A stretch of DNA of 64,000 bases from Nereocystis luetkeana (Eukaryota; Sar; Phaeophyceae; Laminariales; Laminariaceae). Made by a program: the position numbers and the translations under genes. The stretch is taken from positions 3,651,991 to 3,715,990 of the forward strand of contig JARUPZ010000024.1 in the NCBI GenBank assembly GCA_031213475.1. Reading direction: 5' to 3'. Below are positions 52,801-64,000 of the stretch, in pieces; positions within the stretch are counted from its first letter, which is position 1, and every line of letters starts with the position of its first letter. Under the pieces are notes generated by a model. That model was not told the origin of the DNA. It searched no databases and saw nothing but the letters and a program-made list of their open reading frames with translations.

Positions 52801-55800
52801 CGCTTCTTCTCTTGCAACTAGTGGATACTGACTTGGTGGTTGGGAGTATTTTTTTACACCGATTCTACGCTGTCAAGAGAGCACCAACGATGTTTTACTA
52901 GGTATCCAGTGCTCAGGAGGTGCAGCGTGCAAACATACCGGGCTACCAGCGAGATCCCATCGCATCTGACAAGGTCGGCTGCTGGAGGAGGTGGTTAGAC
53001 TGTGCTGTGTCCCGGCGGTCTGCCGAGTGCCTTCGCTACAGCCTCACGTCCGGGCGTAGATGGTGGGCAGTAAGGTGCAATTCCCCATTCAGGATTGTAT
53101 TGCGGTTCGGTCAAGGAGTCGGTTAGCTTCGTTCCATATCTTCTACCGCGTTTAAGCGGGACTACAGTAGTTTGGCCCTCAGATTTCATCTGTAGCAAGC
53201 TCACCAGCTAGCATGCCAAGGAAGGTGATTTAGCTACAGTTTGCCAGTTTAAAACCCGTCTCGAAAAACAGCAATCAAACGTGAAACAAATATTGCTGTG
53301 CACGCGCTGATGACGCAATGACCACAGGTGCTGCGTCTACCCGAATCCTCACCGCCTGGGGGGACCAAGACACGATCAGTTACCACGGCGCCGACTTCGC
53401 CAAGGGACAGGTTATTCTGTTTGGCGGCGTGGAGAATTCAGATTTCGACCCGATTGCGGAGGTCACGTCCGCGCCCGGCGTCTCGTATTTCGACCTGAGG
53501 GCGGTGAGGCAACTGCAGCAGCAGCGCGTAGCACGTACGTTCAGCCGATCGTGGTCTCGATAAGTTCATTTGGTTATCGTTGTTCTCGAGCGGAAAAAAA
53601 GGTAATATGCTACGAAAGAACGTAGGCCGCGGAGGGTGTTGAAATCAAACATTGGGGCTGCTTGCATGGGCTGCCTTTCGTTTGGGTTTGCGAATGGTGC
53701 CATGCTCGTCTTAGCTTTGAGGTTGAACATCCACACCATATTGATCGCGAATTTGGGATCAGAATTAGATTATGTTCTTGTAGACTGCTGCACGCGCATG
53801 GCACAGCAAGGAAAACCCGTTTTTACCCTCTCGGCACGGTCCATCCACCCCCCCCCGCCCCAACCTTCCATGCGCGCGGCTTGTATCGATCTGGCAGGGT
53901 AATTTCACCATCCCCGCAACCCGGACGACGTACGCAAACACTTGCTTCTCGGCATCGGAACTACCTGCAATCAACGAGGTACGACTAGGCACGGTGTTGC
54001 CTACGGTAAAAAACTTGTGGCGCGTGCTATACGATATTTTGGTGAATATACGTCCCTTCTGGGGCAAAATGTATTTCTGACTGACCGTGTTGGCCAACCT
54101 AATAAATGTCGTCGGAGTACTGTTTTGATCATCATGAACCCGCAGCAGTACATGCGCGCTCGGATTGCTTGCTATTTAGCTTTTCCTCAATATTCGATTT
54201 TCAAAGGGAGATATAGAGCTCCTCAGGCGAGCAGCTTCAGACCAGCTAGGCGCTACCCCTACAAGGCAAGGGCGTATATTGTACGGAAGACGCGTGTTAC
54301 GATATTTACATTCGCAACGATTCTGAGCTTTCCTCAACCGAGGGGGTTCCCACCTCTTGTAAGACTGACGTCGAGAAGAATCGAAGGCCTAGCCTGATGA
54401 AACCTTTGGGCTGGGTTCACAGCTGATAATATTGTTCCTCAACTATTGGAATACAGAAAAAATATGAATACAGAAAAGTTCCTCAGCTGAGGAGCTCCGC
54501 CTGTTAGACGCACTCCTCCCAAGACGTGCCATCATTTAGCAGTCCGCGAGTGAACCCACACCAGCAACGAGATAGGCTGCTCCCTCCTCAGCCCTCCTCC
54601 AGCGCCCCGACATGGTAGAAAACCTGTGTGTTCCTCTGTGTTCCCCCTTTTCACGCTCACACATCGCGCGTGCCCCCTTGAGGCTGGCTCTAAATGTTTG
54701 GATACATGACAATGCTGCGTGTGGGAGGTTCAGTTGAAGGGATATATTCAATCAAGGTGGACGCCTCTGTCGAACGACGACGGCTCTCCCGATAGACCGA
54801 TGCGAGACACATTGTTGTTCATTGTATACGTGTGGTCAATGGTATGCCACACCCCAACGCATTGAAATTACACGTCTTTGTAAACACTCTAATCGAGAAG
54901 GCGCAAGCGGAGTATGGCCCGTGCAGGCATGGTTTAACAGTGCGAAACATGTGTCTGTCGCTGCGGTGATGGTTGGATTGGCACCACCCCGGGGTTTAAA
55001 GTCCCTGGCGGAACGTGTGTTACGGGCGCGAGTGTCGACCGCGTCAGAGTGCTCGACGAGCCCATGCGAACTCTGTGTGGTGTAGCAATGCAAGGGAGTG
55101 GATGGCTATGTCGGTGTAATATTATATAAATGAATCCCGAGTCTGCCGAACCTGTACGCGTTGCTCCCTCCCGGCATTGTGCTAGGGATGATCGGGGAAA
55201 CGTTAGTGAAACAACTATGGCACATGCGTTACGGTGACCATGACCCCTTTTCTCTGTCACTCGTCCTCCCTCCCTCTCTCCCTCCTATTTCGTTTGTTCT
55301 GCGCACGTAAAACTCCATCGGCAACACACGGCAGTACCACGCTATCGGATTTGGGCCACTTATCAGCAACGACACATCGCACCATGTGCACCATCTCGTG
55401 CTCCAGGCGTTCACGATCGATCACTGCGCCGAGATGTGTATGAACATCAACTCGCCAAGCTCCTCTGAAATCTGCGCGGGCGTTAATTTCGCGGACATAT
55501 TCCTCTGGGCGCCCGGGGCATCTGACATTGCCTTGCCAGACGACGTGGGGTTCTTGCTCGGCAATGATTCCGGACGGTTTGTTTCTCTACAGATTCAGAT
55601 GCATTATAACAACCCCGACGAAGTGGAGGGCTTGATTGACGACTCCGGCGTGCGCGTGTACTACACAGAGGAACTGCGCGCGATAAACATGGGAGTACTA
55701 CAGCTGGGCGACCCGTTTGTCGCCCTCGAAGGCGTGGCCGTGCCGGAAGGCAAGTCTTCTCATTCCTTCGGGTGCCCGAGCTCCTGCTCCGAGGAATATT

Positions 55801-58065
55801 TTGAGGTGGGTGAATTGTAAACTGTTCGGCTCACGGGAAAATCCCGTGGACCCTCCGCTCTGTTCCATCCTAAATACCAGTAGCATGGAACGGTCGGGGC
55901 CATAGATCGACACACCCAGACAACTCCACCGGCCGTTGTCTGGAGAACTTTGATCCTACTGACCTTGCCCACTCAGCCATCCAACCGTCGTTGTTGGAGG
56001 CGTTCCAGTGTACGCCCCCTGCATCCTCGCCCGTGGGGAATGTCGCGGCTGATGTCTTAATAAATTCATACTTGTACGTGCGGCTTTCTTTTTCTGTCGT
56101 TCATGAGCAAACTGCAAATTTGTGGCGTTCGTTTTTTTCTCGAGCGATCCGACGTATTGTTGGGCCATACGTTGCCAGTCCTGTGGCCAGTACTCGCTTC
56201 ACCCCCGTGCGCCGGACGCAAACGGGGTGAGGTATGAGAAGTAGAGGTGTGAGCGAATGAACGATGCACGAACAATCATCAACCGTGTGTCGTCCTATCA
56301 CCGTCTGCGAGCGTGTTTCGATACTCGTTCTGCGCATCGATGCCCCGCGTTGCTTCGTGAGGGCGGTGGCCGATTAACAGCCATCTACATAGCGAAACAA
56401 AATCGTGTATTAATCGACGATCACCATACGCGTACTGTACTTCTGTCTCCCCCTGCGCTAAGAGTGGGCGCCCTCTGGTGTTTGTTCCGTTTCACAAGCT
56501 TGTATGCCCTCATATTCACCTTCGTGCGAGTTAGATGTATCTAGCACGGAAACATGCCGAGACACCCATTGGCGGAAGTTGGGGGCTTGTAACTCGGGTC
56601 ACGGCGAGCGTATACGTGGTATCCCTTCCGTCACGAAAAGGATGACCAAGTGTGAAAAACCCGGGTCCTGCGCGAAACACATATCCCAAGGAGAGAACCG
56701 TTAGAGGGGGTGGTAGGCAAATATTGACACGGTCTGCGTAGAAACCCCTTGGCTGAACCGCTGTTCGCCGAGGTGAGAAGATACAGCGACGGACACCGAA
56801 CATAAGTTTGGGCTTGGTGTTGTGTTTTTTGTGAAGACTGGCTCTCGGTTTTGCCGGAATCCTGTACAGACACCAGTGCAGTTGCTCGATGGTGTGGGAA
56901 TGTTCCCGCTCTGTTCCGTCTGCCGAACCATGAAGGTTGATGTTGGTTCTGCACTTGCAACGGTTTGCGATGCGTATTCCCCGTTGAGGTCCTAGGTTAT
57001 TTCGCTTTGCATGTCGTCTCGGCTTTTTATTTTCATGCTCTTACGCCGGGAAAATATATTCGATAATAATGTCTGATACCTGATAAGTACGTGATTTGAG
57101 AGGCCGAGGATAAATGCTTTCGCGTCTTGACATTTATAATACTGTTGGTTTTTGACTGACACGTTTTGTGGCAATGATGTAAACTATAAAATATCAAGTA
57201 TGTATCCCAAGAAACCATAATCATGACGACGATACCACGCGAGGTGGAGGTAACAACACCCACGAGTGTGTACGGGACTCGACCACGTGACGCGAAGGTG
57301 TTAGCACCCACGATTGTGTACTGGGCTCGGTTGGTGGTGGATCCGGGTTTGACGCCAAGTTTGACCAACGTGTACCGTACGTTGCCGTCAACTCCTCCTT
57401 CCCATTTCGTAAGAACACCGCGAATAGATTCAATCACGACAACGCCAGGCCTGGCGACCAAGGTATGATGTCAAAGCTTGATCGCGTGGCGCGGTATGCA
57501 AAGTTTCATAGTACCAGCGGTAAACAAGGGTCAAGTTTCTTGACATTTCATAGGCATCCGCATCAAGTCGGGGACATCGAACGAGTTTCGAAGCTATTTT
57601 AGCCCTATCATGTACCATGTATGTCTAACGTATGTACAAATCGAGCGCGACACGAAAGCGTCAGTGTTCTAGCAGTTTGGTAAGTATGCCGAAGAGTTGA
57701 TTGTGTTACCGATTTCCTTTCGCCTTGCGCACGCGCAAATCGGCACGTCAGCGGCGGCAATTTTAACCCGACGTTGCTCCCACTCTATCGTGCCCGGATC
57801 CGCCATATTTGTCTCTTCGTGCACAGGATGATACAGTAACCGTATTTTCGCACGGTCTCCACATGCACGAGAACGGACAGCGGCTTGAAACTCGACAGTA
57901 CCGTAACAACAGCGACGGTCAAGAGGTTCTGGTTCACTCTGCCGAGGTCGAGTACTACTCCTTCCTGCAAGCGGGCGCCTATCTTGTCAACCCCGACAGC
58001 GACGTGACTATTCAGGTCGGTGGATTTTTTCGAGTCAGAATCCCGCAGCGTAGCCAAACCGTCTC

Positions 58066-58099
<34 letters not shown>

Positions 58100-59385
58100 G
58101 GTTTTGGTTGTGCGTGAGGTGGGTAGTGATTGTGGAGGGTCGCGTTGAAGTCGGTTGGTCGACCGGCCGGCCACTGTTTCCCACATCAAGGTGGGGGCAG
58201 ACGGATTGCTGCCAATTGCTCCCTGGGCGACGGGGCTCCGAAACCGAGTATGTACCCAGCATCGTCATTGTTTCGCTCGACCTTCGTCGGAGACCCAGGG
58301 CATGGGATGTCTCACCGTGTTACCTGTGCAGTATTCTCACAGCCAGGGTTTTGCGTGAGACTAAGATCATCCAACTCCTCTAACGAGGAGCCTCAGAAAA
58401 CAAGGGATGAGCACCCCCATCGTACCTCGTATCGTTCTCACCATGACGGCCTCTGCCTCTGCCTCCCCTGTATCCACAATGCTGCTATATTGCACCGGCG
58501 AAACGAATGTTGTAGAAAGGGGACCGGTTCGAGACGACTTGCTATTACGACACCGACCTCTCTTCGGTGAACTCGAGCAACGTCACCTTCGGCCTCGGAT
58601 CTGAAAACGAGATGTAAGTTGAGTTTCTGTGCGTGCTTCTAACGGAGCCATAGAAGATGCTTGCGTGCGCGACAAGTCGTACCGGGATCAACCCAGCCCT
58701 TGGCAAAACTCTGCGAAACACCGATTGTCCACGCGTGGAGACTGCCCTATGATTATGAATGAAGACAGTGACACGGGACGTTACTTTTCTCGACATTCGC
58801 CTCCAGGCCGTGGGCCAAGAGTAGCGGAAATTGCCAACAACGAACGCACGGGGGGGGGCTTGGTGTACCTCCGCTACTGCAATGTCACTGTATTTTGCGA
58901 CCCCAAATAACATGGTTTGAGATACACACACACGTACATGTGGAACGTGATGGTGGCATGAACGATTGCGCCAGTAGCCCATATGTTGTAGGAAACCGAA
59001 CACCGATAGTTAACGACACACAGTTGCCTCACTTTTTTGCTTGACCTCCAATGGTACGACAAGCCTCCACCCTTCCCTCCCACATAACTCCCCGCGGGGG
59101 TCGCCCAGGTGTATGGACTTCATCTGGTACTACCCAGACCAGGACGTCCCGAATTCTGGGGCTTGCGGCGTTTATGCTTGCGGTGGAAGCATGGACGGAA
59201 CAGAAGTGCTGACCGCTGATTCTGACTTCGAGCGAACGTTCGGGGTGGTAGACGCGTGCTCTAACACCGCGGACGAACCTAACTCGTCGAGTAGGGCAAT
59301 CCCGGGACTGGTGTCCTTGACGTGGACCGTGACGGCCGCCGTTGCTGTCTTCTCTTCGCCGCTCATCGCTAACCTGCTGAAATAA
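43871..59385 (+). CDS. DOMON domain, copper type II ascorbate-dependent monooxygenase (DBH/PHM-like), 8 exons
   Basis: Exons: 43871-44146, 52514-52694, 53328-53503, 53898-53978, 55335-55805, 57827-58015, 58516-58613, 59109-59385. All introns are GT-AG and phases match, giving 582 residues. Residues 1-30 are a signal peptide (Arg-rich start, then STLVILATAAAV). A DOMON domain spans about 33-205. The copper monooxygenase N and C domains span about 210-500. The ligand sets of the PHM/DBH fold are all legible: His257, His258 and His328 (VHH and QMHYNNP) for one copper, His407, His409 and Met491 (LHMH and ENEMC) for the other. A hydrophobic C-terminus (about 557-582) suggests a membrane or GPI anchor. 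Family knowledge: hydroxylation using O2 and a reductant; the substrate is unknown. The start was chosen because the signal peptide follows it directly. Intron 1 is 8.4 kb. Confidence 0.88.
44147..47500. other. Intron 1, first part
   Basis: Intronic by the gene model. Holds an 18-bp three-unit repeat (about 45045-45105, GAGCGTGAGCGGGGTGCC type) and a region at 45850-46170 with many dispersed AGCTCATGAGCT/GCACATGTTTCC words. Open frames of up to 154 codons overlap one another without recognised domains. Confidence 0.55.
47500..49500. repeat. Degenerate tandem repeat in intron 1 (ACTACTACT-rich)
   Basis: Imperfect units carry CATGGGTTG, CATGACTACT, GTAGATGCAGTACAGGTAGA and AGCAGCATGCACTCTACACT at about 47615, 47938, 48530 and 48825. 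They are rich in CTACTACTA and CAACAGCAG triplets and interrupted by a TIR element at 48078-48480. Confidence 0.5.
48078..48480. mobile_element. TIR element (MITE) of 403 bp in intron 1
   Basis: Left end CTCCCACCAAAGAGCATGGG, right end (reverse complement) CCCCCCCAGAGAGCATTGGA. The similarity continues inward as GAACGAGCGGAACGGAACG against GAACGAACTGAATGGAATG. It is flanked by CTTAA (48073-48077, 48481-48485); since this contains TTAA, a piggyBac-type TTAA site is an alternative reading. No coding sequence. Confidence 0.7.
51290..51830. repeat. CATGG/TCGACC-rich low-complexity block in intron 1
   Basis: Dozens of variants of CCATGGTCGACC and GTCCATGGAC over about 540 bp. It includes a telomere-like run TTAGGTTAGGGTTAGGGTTA at 51451-51470. 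The 106-codon minus-strand frame here (Met/Pro/Ser-rich) is a translation of the repeat. Confidence 0.6.
55806..57826. other. Intron 5, nothing recognised
   Basis: A 2.0 kb intron with donor GTGGGT and acceptor CAG. Frames up to 142 codons occur on both strands but lack motifs and overlap. No transposon end was seen. Confidence 0.5.
58069..58097. repeat. (CT)n microsatellite in intron 6
   Basis: About 14 CT units, some 55 bp downstream of the exon 6 donor. Confidence 0.9.
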
Positions 59386-59386
59386 A
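59381..59386 (+). terminator. Possible polyadenylation signal overlapping the stop codon
   Basis: AATAAA overlaps the final Lys codon and the TAA stop of the monooxygenase gene. If used, the 3' UTR would be very short. The sequence alone cannot show whether it is used. Confidence 0.3.
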
Positions 59387-61450
59387 AGTACAGGTTATAT
59401 CAAGTCCATCAAATATTGGTTGGGGTCATGACAACGTGGTAGGGGTTTCTGGATCCGTGGTGGCGGGGAGCCTCTCGCCGGAGCATTGGTGGAAACCTTG
59501 TGGCTGCCGTCGTCAACATACGTTTGTGTGCTTGGCTTGATATTTGTGGTGACTTGGGCAACAGTCTGCATTTTCGTTCCAAGTCAGGTGGGCATAATGG
59601 TGTTGACTGTTCTCAGCGCCCACTGTATAGGCTTCATCCTGGGGCACACCATGTTCTCCTTTTCCCCCCCTTCCTAGAGGATTTTCGTGTGAATGTTGGC
59701 TCGTCTCCTGGCTCTGGGGGCCTCACTCAGTTCTACCACCCAGTCCCCGAAGCTTGAGCAGCAATCGTGTAGTAGTTCTGATTTTTCTCGGGTGGGGTTC
59801 CTGAAAAGCTCTGGACTCGAATTGAGGGACGGAGTTTCGTCAGCCGTTCTGGAGCGATATAAGAGGCAGGCGGAGCACACCCTTACTGGTATTCAGAGAA
59901 GGAGGGTGTATCCCTCAGTCCGATCACAATAGGGAACAACGGTGAATTCGATTGGTGTGCGTATGGCGTCCAAAGATCCCTTCAAAATTAAGCGTCAAGC
60001 AATAGCAGTCGACAACCGATACAACTGCTTATAGCAGCGTGTGTAGGCTCTCAAGACAAGAAAAAACACGTAATACATGTAACTTTTGTTTCCTCCGGCA
60101 CTCTTAACCTATTAGCGGGGCGTGGGTAGTGCGGGGTGTTGGATTCACATCCGCCTGCACCCTCGTCACCCATAATAACCGAAGCTTTCCTTGAAAGAGA
60201 ACATTCAAGTACGACACAACGAAACATGAAAAAAACGATTATCGACGCCAATTATATATTGTTTTCGCGTGCGCCCCCTCCTGTTTCGGTAGCTGTAGCA
60301 CCGCTGCAGACAACTTTGGTATCGTACCTACTGTGGTACAGGTCGCCGGTAGTCACAGGCTTAAATCACAAGTCAGTTCACAGCCGCTAGCACGGCCCGC
60401 TAGACTCAATCCTGAAAACTAGTGGGCATATTGTGGAAGGAGTGTAGGGGCGCGGTAATGAGCGACAGAGAGGAGCCCAGCGGGCTAGGGTAACCAGCGA
60501 GGAAGCAAGCGTGGTCAGCGGTGGGTGGAGTTGAGCGTGCGTCGATGATCACCGACCTTATTGTGGGTGGCGCCTCGAGAGATGCCTGTTTTCTTCTAGA
60601 CGTTAAGCCCATACTGTATAAACACAGGAACAGCCGTTGGTTGTGATAAACGACGTTGAACCAACGTTGGTTTCAAGGTCGTGCTTTGCGTCTTACACGT
60701 AAAGCAAGGTATATTTTTCTACATTATTGACTGTTGGTACGCCTACCACGATTGGCATTGCAACTTGTGTCGATCTTGAGTCCAAATAGAAAACCAGAAA
60801 CGACAAGGTACAAGGGAACCTGGGGGGCGACAGAGGGGTGTACTCGATAGGGGAGATGCCCTCGATACAAGGCACAAGGGAAGCTGGGGGGGCGGGAAAG
60901 GGGTGTACTTCATAAGGGTGATGTCCTCGATATCATGCTCGTAGTCGTAGGACCAGGTGGGGGGGGGGGGGGGGCGTTTGCTGCTCAAAACGCGTCTAGA
61001 GGCAAGGGGCACATAAATACCACACGTGGTCATTACCGTGGTTCAGGATACGTGTGATGGACGAGTCCCCACGTTGTGGACCCCCCTTATATTTTTATAT
61101 TTTCTCATTCAAGCTTTACGGCGTACTTCCCGCCAACGAACTTCTCCATCGCTTTTTTGCGTGCCGGCGCGCCTTGTCTGGTTTCCTCGGTATTGTTTTC
61201 GTTTACTTTTCTCCTTCCGGAAAGTCGCTCATTGGTGTTTCATAAGTTGATCGTCGAAGCCTCACTACGAGGTGTGGTGTAGATCTATCACCTCATTACT
61301 GTGTTGGATAGCCCCATCTTCGATATGTCCTCCCGAGGTTGGGGTGACATGTACATCATCTTTTATCGTCGTGTGCTCTGCGCTTACGACTATTCACAGG
61401 GTGGGACAATGAGATGGGGTAGCATAGTTATCGTATAGGAACGTACTTCA
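59387..61450. other. 3' flank of the monooxygenase gene with small repeats
   Basis: No second gene is supported. A two-unit tandem duplication lies at about 60808-60935 (CAAGGGAA-CTGGGGGG ... GGGTGTACT ... GATGYCCTCGATA), followed by a run of 16 G at 60959-60974. Frames of 60-96 codons on both strands have no motifs. Confidence 0.45.
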
Positions 61451-61600
61451 CCCGTTTGCGAATCTTATACAGCTAAGCTTAACTGTTAGGGAGCATCCCG
61501 TTTGCGAATCTTACACGGTTTCGCGTCGCGTTTTGGGAGCATACCCGTGAGCGAATCTTGTTTGTCTACACGTAGGTAGCGCTTCGGGAATCTTCTGGCT
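61450..61600. repeat. Three-unit tandem repeat of about 47 bp
   Basis: CCCGTTTGCGAATCTTAYACRG, then GGGAGCAT, recurs at about 61450, 61498 and (diverged) 61543. Confidence 0.6.
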
Positions 61601-61919
61601 GTATGGGAGTACTCGTATCTGGATACCAGGCTAGGTTTGGTTGGCGTCTTGGCTGAGTCGTGTTCCTGGCGAAGCCCACTGCCGCTCACTCGAGTTCTCC
61701 GCCTTCCTCTCAACTCACTTGAGGATCAATATTCAGAAGTTCGTGAACTACAAGCGGGGTGCTCTACCCAGCACCGACATCCCTGCCCCCCCTTCCCAGC
61801 TTATATCTCGGCATCCTCTTCGCAAAGAGTACACGTGAAAAAAAATAAAAAAATGCCAAACGTACCAGGTGCAAGAACACAAAATGCACGAGACGCAGTC
61901 CAAGAGACGCAATAATATC

Positions 61920-62450
61920 AACCCGGTACATCACCACCCCTAGATATCACCAGCAGCAGCAGCAACAGCAGCAGCCGCAGCAGCAGCATCAGCAGTATCC
62001 GCAGCAGCAGCGGTATCAGCAGCAACCACAGCAGCAGCAGCAGTATCATCAACAGCAGCAGCAACAACCCCAGCAACAGCAGTACCAGCAGCAGCAGCAT
62101 CGTCCCCGTCAGCATGATAGCAACCGGGGAGGAGCTTCGCCGGGGGGGACTACCGGCCCCAAATGGCGTTGAGATGCCGTGGCCTGCAGGTACCGTTGGG
62201 ATGACTCCGGTCCCGACCCCTTCGGTACGGGAGGGGCGGTCCCGCCCATGGGTTGGGTACCTACCGAGCCACCACCAGGGACAATGCCCCCTATACCCCC
62301 GCCGCCCGTAATGACTCCGGCAGGCTGGGGTCTCCCGCCGAGCAACACCCAACTGAGGAGCAAGGGGGTCTGCTTTCGGTGTGGCAAACACGGCCACTAA
62401 CGTCGCAGCTTGCCCGGTAGCCGCCCCGCAGATGAACGTCGCGGTCCCGA
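61920..62450 (+). pseudogene. Copia Gag C-terminus: poly-Gln and broken zinc knuckle
   Basis: 61951-62170 encodes a Gln-rich stretch (PRYHQQQQQQQQPQQQHQQY type) ending at a stop. In another frame 62179-62400 has a Pro-rich linker and SKGVCFRCGKHGH, then a stop right after the His. Skipping one base gives NVAAC, which supplies the missing Cys of a CX2CX4HX4C knuckle. So a single-base shift breaks the zinc knuckle. Confidence 0.65.
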
Positions 62451-63061
62451 GTACTGCTGCCCCTCCCCCTCAACAGATGTACTACGGAGGTGGCTGGCAG
62501 CAGGAGACGCCCTACGGCAGTGGTGGGTATACCTCAGCCGGAGCTTTCCCGTCACAACAACCCTCCTCGAGCACTTTCCCTTCCCCTGGCCCAGCGAACA
62601 ACGGCAACCCTACGCCTACGTTCGACCCGCACCTCCTTACCGCGCAGTTTGCGCACCAAGGCAAGAGTATTTTTAGCGACGATTTGTTTTGGGCTAGTGG
62701 GAGGGAAGAGTGGGTAGCGGATTCGGCAACATTTCACGTAACTGCTAACCCCTTTGGTATGGTAGGCTGTTACCCCCCTCCCCCCGGTAAGAGTAGTTTG
62801 GTCGTCGGTGACATGAGGTCACTGAAGGTCGAGTACGTCGGACAGATTCCGATGGTAAAGCACAGCGCGCAGTGTGATGTTCGAGTTAGGTGTTTGGATG
62901 TAGCCTACGTGCCCGGTGTTCGGTTCAACCTGTTTTCACTTCACGCAGTAATGCTGAAATGCCCGGTGACTTTAGATTCCCAGGGAGCTCACTTGTTGGA
63001 TGGGCAATTGTCTTTTATGCGAAAGGACGCAGGTTCGTACGTAGACTCCAGCGGACTGTAG
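62450..63061 (+). pseudogene. Copia protease region
   Basis: This frame, open from 62381, contains GREEWVADSATFHVTANPFG (about 62700), the position of the aspartic protease active site. The usual D-[ST]-G-A reads D-S-A-T here. It continues with LDVAYVPGVRFNLFSLHAVM, the typical protease C-terminus. It stops at 63061, and a -1 frame change is needed to enter the integrase. Confidence 0.7.
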
Positions 63062-63063
63062 AG

Positions 63064-64000
63064 ACCCCGATTGCTGCCGCTGTTTTGGCTCCCGGAAAAA
63101 TGCGGAGGATTGATATTAACGACCTTCACGTTTCCCTTGCCCACTCCCATGCTGACACTCTCCGTGAGACGGCACGCCAGATGGGCATTAAGGTTTTTGG
63201 GGAGTTGGTTTCGTGTGCTGGATGTTCTGAGGCGAAGGGGAGGAGGATGGCGGTACCGTGGACGACCGAGTGCCGCTCCACCAGGCCTCTGGAACGTCTG
63301 CTCGTGGATTTGTCGGGACAGCAGTCGACGTCTGCTGGCGGTGCGCAGTACATGATGATGATCGTCGACGACTACTCGCGACTGGGATGGCCGTATTTCT
63401 TGAAGCGGAAGTCCGGCGTCCCGAAGGTCTTCGCTGGTTTTCTGGCCGACATCAACGCCAAGGGTGTTCCGTCCATCGTGGAGTGCCTTCGCTCGGACAA
63501 CGGCACCGAGTGCACCAAGGCGGAGTTCGTGGAGCTGCTCAACCATCACGGTATCCGCCGCGAGCACACGCCCGTCGATTCTCCGAAGCATGACGGCGTG
63601 GTCGAGCGGCGAATTGCGATGGCGCTGGAGCTTGCAATGGCGTCCCGCCTGGAGGCCCCCCGCCTGTTCGGCGATGCAAGGATGCCGGCGACGCAGCCCC
63701 TTTGGGCTGAGTCCTGCTTGTACGCGAGCGACGTCATCAACATGACGGCAAGGGTGAGGGACAAGCCGGAAATGCACTCGCCGTACCGCAAATTTTATGG
63801 GAGAGCACCGTGTGCGCGGCTGCTCCCATTTTTGAAGCCAGGTTTCCACCACGTCGGGAGGAGCTTGAAGATCGAGCCGAAGGCGGAGGCTTGTTTCCAC
63901 CTCAACGGCGGCAACCACCACGCAACTGACTGCAGCAAGATTCTGCTGGCATCTGGCCGGAAGTCGTTCTCCCGCGACGTCACTTGGGAGCACCCGAGGA
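63064..64000 (+). CDS. Copia integrase, catalytic triad intact, continues past the window
   Basis: One open frame of about 312 codons to the window end. It has an HHCC zinc finger (LHVSLAHSHADTL ... LVSCAGCSEAKG, 63119-63240). The DDE core has Asp in RLLVDLSGQQ (about 63310), Asp in CLRSDNGTECT (about 63495) and Glu in HDGVVERRIAMALE (about 63600). It then reads ARLLPFLKPGFHHVGRSLKI and GRKSFSRDVTWEHPR, the integrase C-terminal region. Unlike the other Copia copy, no stop interrupts it. It would be expressed as part of a Gag-Pol polyprotein, and no separate start codon is implied. Confidence 0.8.

Larger units (their letters stand above)
61920..64000 (+). mobile_element. 5'-truncated Copia retrotransposon running off the window
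   Basis: Contains the C-terminal part of Gag, protease and integrase in Copia order. No LTR or Gag core is recognisable upstream, so it is truncated or its 5' part is too diverged. It is a different lineage from the element at 17-23 kb, since the linker and protease motif differ. Confidence 0.8.

Noticed and set aside
53504..53534. Longer exon 3 ending at GTACGT (53535)
   Set aside because: Ending at GTGAGG (53504) gives phase 0 and joins FDLRA to GNFTIPATRTTY, which fits the monooxygenase family; the longer version adds a Gln run and breaks the phase.
53942..54397. 151-codon open frame as a separate gene
   Set aside because: It overlaps exon 4 in another frame and otherwise lies in intron 4; no domain or signal was seen.

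Overview
This window looks like nuclear DNA from a photosynthetic stramenopile, most likely a brown alga. The reasons are one intron-rich gene with GT-AG introns and an 8.4 kb first intron, TTAGGG-type telomeric repeats, and a mixture of Copia, DIRS-like (tyrosine-recombinase) and LINE retroelements with many short DNA transposons. The species call is an inference; nothing in the sequence names it. No prokaryotic operon, rRNA gene or CRISPR array was seen.

Layout. 1-5.5 kb: hairpin-bearing minisatellites, short GC-rich tandem repeats, two MITEs and unassigned degenerate sequence. 5.66-12.39 kb: a minus-strand DIRS-like element (Gln-rich Gag-like ORFs, reverse transcriptase, tyrosine recombinase) between two 296-bp direct repeats. 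12.4-14.6 kb: the 3' part of a CAA-tailed repeat, nested TIR elements (one carrying TTAGGG units) and a LINE fragment. 14.9-17.24 kb: a minus-strand LINE interrupted by a mariner-like MITE. 17.25-23.18 kb: a full-length but decayed Copia element with two LTRs and a TTGGG target duplication. 23.2-26.8 kb: one CAA-tailed repeat broken by three later insertions (Harbinger-like MITE, SINE, hAT-like element). 27.2-29.4 kb: a second plus-strand LINE. 29.4-43.5 kb: a thicket of short repeats, two tRNA-headed SINE families, a long inverted repeat and a second hAT-like copy. 43.87-59.39 kb: one host gene, eight exons, encoding a predicted 582-residue secreted DOMON plus copper type II monooxygenase. 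59.4-61.9 kb: 3' flank with small tandem repeats. 61.9-64.0 kb: a truncated Copia element with an intact integrase catalytic triad, running off the window end.

The strongest result is that many insertions can be read against an uninterrupted relative in the same window, or against a reading frame that closes when the insert is removed. This fixes element ends and target duplications: TA for a mariner-like MITE, TTAA for a piggyBac-like MITE, TAA for a Harbinger-like MITE, 8 bp for the hAT-like element, 9 bp for a Mutator-like MITE, 5 bp for Copia, and 4-10 bp for the SINEs. The window is therefore a layered record of transposition by at least eight element types, next to one apparently intact host gene.
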